Source: CAZMVU01 sp964569295
GTDB taxonomy: Bacteria; Hydrogenedentota; Hydrogenedentia; Hydrogenedentales; JAGMZX01
Assembly (NCBI GenBank): GCA_964569295.1
Contig: CAZMVU010000020.1
Location: 1-39,194, forward strand
Reading direction: 5' to 3'
DNA length: 39,194 nucleotides
Notes under the pieces: model-generated
Told to the model about the DNA's origin: nothing
The model's input: the letters and a program-made list of their open reading frames with translations, nothing else
The model's database searches: none
In this document: positions 36,279 through 39,194 of the stretch, in pieces
Position numbering within the stretch: position 1 is the stretch's first letter
Layout: each line of letters begins with the position of its first letter
Translations under genes and position numbers: made by a program

Positions 36279-37922
36279 ATGGCGAGTACCGTAACCTGTC
36301 CCCGTGATATCCCCGGGAGCGAGCCCCCCGCGAACTACCTCAACTGGAAGAAGACCGCCGCCTCGTGGCTGTTCACCGTTGATCACAAGCGCATTGGCCT
36401 GCTCTATCTTTTCAGCATCCTCCTATTCTTCGGGGTGGGCGGCATTCTCGCTCTGCTGTTCCGCCTCGAGCTGCTTACGCCACAGGGCGATTTGTTACAG
36501 GCCGATACCTATAATCGTTTTTTCACGCTTCATGGCGTGATCATGATCTTCCTGTTTCTCATCCCGTCGATCCCTGCGGTCCTGGGCAATTTCTTGATTC
36601 CCCTGATGATTGGCGCGAAGGATCTCGCCTTTCCGAAACTGAACCTCGTGAGTTGGTATGTATTCATGGCCAGTGGCGTCATCGCGGTCTTCGTATTGGT
36701 GCGTGGCGGACTCGACACGGGCTGGACCTTCTACTCGCCCCTGAGCACGCAGTACTCGAACACGCACGTTTTCCTCGGGGCGCTGGCGGCGTTTGTGGCG
36801 GGGTTCAGCTCTATCCTTACCGGGCTCAACTTTCTGGTCACCATTCACAAGATGCGTGCCCCGGGACTCACGTGGTTCCGCCTGCCGCTGTTTATCTGGG
36901 CGCATTACGCCACCAGCGTTATCCAGATACTCGGCACGCCAGTCATCGCCATTACCGTGGCGCTTATCGCCATCGAGCGGGTGTGGGGAGTGGGCATTTT
37001 CGACCCCGCGCTCGAGGGCGACCCGGTGCTGTTCCAGCACCTCTTCTGGTTCTACTCGCACCCGGCCGTATACATCATGATCCTCCCGGGCATGGGCGTC
37101 ATTTCCGAGGTAACGGCCTGCTTCGCGCGTAATCGCATCTTCGGCTACTACTTCATCGCCTTCTCGAGCGTGGCCATCGCCATACTTGGCTTTCTCGTGT
37201 GGGGTCACCACATGTACGTATCGAGCATGGCGGGCTACACCACGCTCGTGTTTTCGTTACTGACCATGCTTGTCGCGGTACCGTCCGCCATCAAGATGTT
37301 CAATTGGGTCGGCACGCTTTACCGCGGCAATATCGTGTGGGCGTCGCCGCTTCTGTATGTCATCGCCTTTCTCGGCCTGTTCGCCATTGGCGGCGGCACA
37401 GGCCTCTTCCTGGGCGTGGGCGGTACGGATATCCCGCTGCACGACACCTACTTCGTCGTGGCCCACTTCCACTACGTCATGGTAGGCGGCGCGGTGACAG
37501 CTTTCCTGGCTGGCATGCACTTCTGGTTCCCGAAAATAACGGGGAAGATGTACCCCGAAGTGCTCGGCAAGATTTCAGCGGTCGTGGTTTTCATGGGTTT
37601 CAACGCCACCTTCTTTCCCCAGTTCATCCTCGGTTGGCTCGGCATGCCGCGCCGCTACTGGAGTTATCCCCCCGAGTTTCAGGTGTGGAACGTGGTGTCG
37701 ACTGCGGGCGCCATGATTCTCGGCATCGGGTTCCTCATGCCCGTGCTTTATCTCACCTGGGCCGCCTTTTTCGGTCCGAAGGCCGCCTATAATCCGTGGG
37801 GCGCGCGTGGCCTGGAGTGGGAAGAAGCGGCTACGCCCCCAAGCGCACACAACTTCGAGAACCCCATCGTCGTGACGCACGAAGCGTATCCGTATACCGG
37901 CGAGGAGAAGCTCAGTGTCTAG
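36279..37922 (+). CDS. ctaD: caa3 oxidase subunit I (A2-type haem-copper oxidase)
   Basis: 547 residues, twelve spans. The ligand set is complete: a His in FTLHGVIM for low-spin haem; His261 in YSHPAVY (259-265) plus the HH of VWGHHMYVSSM for CuB, with Tyr265 the cross-linked residue; and two His in DTYFVVAHFHYVM for the haems. The D-channel Glu found in HPEVY is Ala263, and the Tyr259-Ser260 pair replaces it, which is the definition of the A2 family, as in Rhodothermus and Thermus caa3. The 3' end overlaps ctaE by eight bases. Confidence 0.97.
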   Translation: MASTVTCPRDIPGSEPPANYLNWKKTAASWLFTVDHKRIGLLYLFSILLFFGVGGILALLFRLELLTPQGDLLQADTYNRFFTLHGVIMIFLFLIPSIPAVLGNFLIPLMIGAKDLAFPKLNLVSWYVFMASGVIAVFVLVRGGLDTGWTFYSPLSTQYSNTHVFLGALAAFVAGFSSILTGLNFLVTIHKMRAPGLTWFRLPLFIWAHYATSVIQILGTPVIAITVALIAIERVWGVGIFDPALEGDPVLFQHLFWFYSHPAVYIMILPGMGVISEVTACFARNRIFGYYFIAFSSVAIAILGFLVWGHHMYVSSMAGYTTLVFSLLTMLVAVPSAIKMFNWVGTLYRGNIVWASPLLYVIAFLGLFAIGGGTGLFLGVGGTDIPLHDTYFVVAHFHYVMVGGAVTAFLAGMHFWFPKITGKMYPEVLGKISAVVVFMGFNATFFPQFILGWLGMPRRYWSYPPEFQVWNVVSTAGAMILGIGFLMPVLYLTWAAFFGPKAAYNPWGARGLEWEEAATPPSAHNFENPIVVTHEAYPYTGEEKLSV

Positions 37923-38610
37923 TACCAGTGAAAGCCATCCCCACGGCACATCCGATCCGTACGTGGCGCATCACTTCAACTCGTGGGCACAACAGCGCGA
38001 GTCGGCCAGTCTCGGCATGTGGCTATTCATTGCGCAGGAAGTCATGTTCTTCGGCGGCTTGTTCTGCGCCTACGCCGTGTACCGGATCATCCACCCCGAG
38101 GCCTTCGCGTTCGCGAGCGAAACGGGGCTCAATGTGTGGCTGGGCGGCTTCAATACGGCCGTGCTGCTCACCAGTTCCTTCACCATGGCCCTGGGCGTTT
38201 ACTGTGCGCAAACCGGCCGGAACCGCCGTCTCATGTACGCAATCCTCGCGACGATAGCCCTGGCCTGTGTGTTCCTGTTCGTGAAGCTCCAATGGGAGTA
38301 CATCCCCAAGTTTACGGAAGGCGCTTTCCCGGGGGCGAACTGGGCGCCCCACGGACACTATGCACCCTTCGCGGCCTATGAAGGCCAGGCGGGCCTGCAG
38401 ATGTTCTTCGTGTTGTATTTCATCATGACCGGCATGCACGCGCTGCACATGATCATCGGCATGGGCTACATGTTCTGGCTCCTGTACCGTGCCGGCACGC
38501 GCCACTTCGGCCCCAGGCGGTACATGGCCGTCGAGAACTTCGGGCTGTACTGGCACTTTGTCGACATCGTGTGGGTGTTTCTGTTCCCGATGTTCTACCT
38601 TGTCACCTGA
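37915..38610 (+). CDS. ctaE: caa3 oxidase subunit III
   Basis: 231 residues with about six to seven spans. Family blocks are GMWLFIAQEVMFFGGLFCAY, a central FFVLYFIMTGMHALHMIIG and the C-terminal YWHFVDIVWVFLFPMFYL. The start is GTG at 37915 inside the end of ctaD; GAGGAG seven bases upstream supports it and indicates coupled translation. It stabilises subunit I and supports proton uptake. Confidence 0.95.
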   Translation: MSSTSESHPHGTSDPYVAHHFNSWAQQRESASLGMWLFIAQEVMFFGGLFCAYAVYRIIHPEAFAFASETGLNVWLGGFNTAVLLTSSFTMALGVYCAQTGRNRRLMYAILATIALACVFLFVKLQWEYIPKFTEGAFPGANWAPHGHYAPFAAYEGQAGLQMFFVLYFIMTGMHALHMIIGMGYMFWLLYRAGTRHFGPRRYMAVENFGLYWHFVDIVWVFLFPMFYLVT

Positions 38611-38649
38611 TGCGGTTCCCAGCGCAACCCAAAGAAGAGAGAATGCGCC

Positions 38650-38967
38650 ATGGCTGAAGACGGACCCCATGTAATAACGCCCAGAACGTACGCCGTTGTC
38701 TTTGCCGCCCTGCTCGTGCTGATGGCCGCCACGATCTTCGCCGGCGGGATCGACATGGGCCAGCCTTTCAACATCATCATTGCCCTGGGCATCGCGGTCA
38801 CGAAGATGATGCTCATCGTTCTCTTTTTCATGCACGTGATCCACAGCTCGCGTCTCACCTGGATCTTTTTCGGCGCCGGCTTATTCTGGTTTTTTATCAT
38901 GGTCGCGATTACCGTGTCCGACTACGTTACCCGCGACTGGAGTGCGCCCATCGTACCCGGCTGGTAG
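38650..38967 (+). CDS. ctaF: caa3 oxidase subunit IV (prokaryotic, CtaF-like)
   Basis: 105 residues with three membrane spans (about 14-33, 41-63 and 70-92). The motif KMMLIVLFFMHVIHSSRL is diagnostic for prokaryotic subunit IV. Last recognisable gene of the respiratory operon, 39 bases after ctaE. An AAGAAGAGAGA purine tract precedes the ATG. Confidence 0.93.
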   Translation: MAEDGPHVITPRTYAVVFAALLVLMAATIFAGGIDMGQPFNIIIALGIAVTKMMLIVLFFMHVIHSSRLTWIFFGAGLFWFFIMVAITVSDYVTRDWSAPIVPGW

Positions 38968-39194
38968 CCATGCCGGCACGCCCCGCTCCCGCGCATCCTT
39001 ACCATTACAGTTCCAGCGCGTTCACCTGCCGTGCAAGTCACGCCAGGCCCGCCGCCCACCGCAACAGCACGAAGCAGGCCGTCTAGTAGATAGACCATGC
39101 CGGCGCTATGGGGCATGCGGTAACGCTTTAGTGCCTTACACTTCAGCTCCTGCAAAGAACAACAAGAAGTTATTCGGGCACCTTGTGTAAGCTC
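38968..39194. other. right-edge intergenic sequence, nothing supported
   Basis: 227 bases after the oxidase operon. A weak hairpin CATGCC-N10-GGCATG near 39098-39119 lacks a T-tract, so no terminator is called. An open frame running to near the edge on the plus strand has no family features or good ribosome binding site. The next gene lies outside the window. Confidence 0.5.

Overview
The window reads as a chromosomal segment of a GC-rich, Gram-negative bacterium (AsmA-like envelope protein, lipoprotein cytochrome, periplasmic haem proteins). It can respire oxygen through an alternative complex III (ACIII) and a caa3 oxidase, and it also carries an oxygen-sensitive glycyl radical enzyme, so a facultative or micro-oxic lifestyle is likely. 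ACIII-caa3, a Thermus-like V/A-ATPase and dispersed palindromic repeats together suggest a PVC/FCB-type or candidate-phylum lineage (for example Hydrogenedentota). That placement is inference only; no rRNA or marker gene is present.

Layout. 1-5641 (minus): a 7-bp tandem repeat, an Fmt-family formyltransferase overlapping dtd, a tiny membrane protein, a phosphomannomutase/phosphoglucomutase, a membrane-embedded M28-like protein that has lost its metal ligands, and alanine dehydrogenase. 5886-9536 (plus): a large AsmA/YhdP-like envelope protein. 9537-10154: a convergent gap holding a MITE-like element with inverted GCGGTGGC hairpins. 10155-13643 (minus): a glycyl radical enzyme and its radical-SAM activase. 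13973-15460 (plus): a di-haem cytochrome c peroxidase/MauG-like protein. 15461-15839: a convergent gap with a GGGGACTGTCCC-type repeat hairpin. 15840-25060 (minus): a complete V/A-type ATPase operon (G-I-K-E-C-F-A-B-D, the Thermus order) ending in a PTS EIIA (PtsN-like) gene. 25061-25983: a long divergent regulatory gap with two dyads. 25984-38967 (plus): actABCDEF, a small unknown membrane protein, SCO, and caa3 oxidase subunits II, I, III and IV.

How the genes fit together. The right two thirds form an almost complete oxidative phosphorylation module. ACIII (pentahaem ActA, Fe-S ActB, NrfD-like ActC and ActF, ActD, mono-haem ActE) would oxidise quinol and pass electrons to the cytochrome c domain fused to oxidase subunit II. 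CuA assembly would be served by SCO, and oxygen would be reduced at subunit I, which carries the YS motif of A2-type oxidases. The divergently transcribed V/A-ATPase can use the ion gradient. The left third is a mixture of housekeeping and metabolic genes.

The points most worth a second look are the EIIA gene 7 bp behind the ATPase D subunit, the degenerate M28 membrane protein overlapping alanine dehydrogenase, the glycyl radical enzyme of unknown substrate, the unknown small protein between actF and sco, and the inverted-repeat elements in both convergent gaps.
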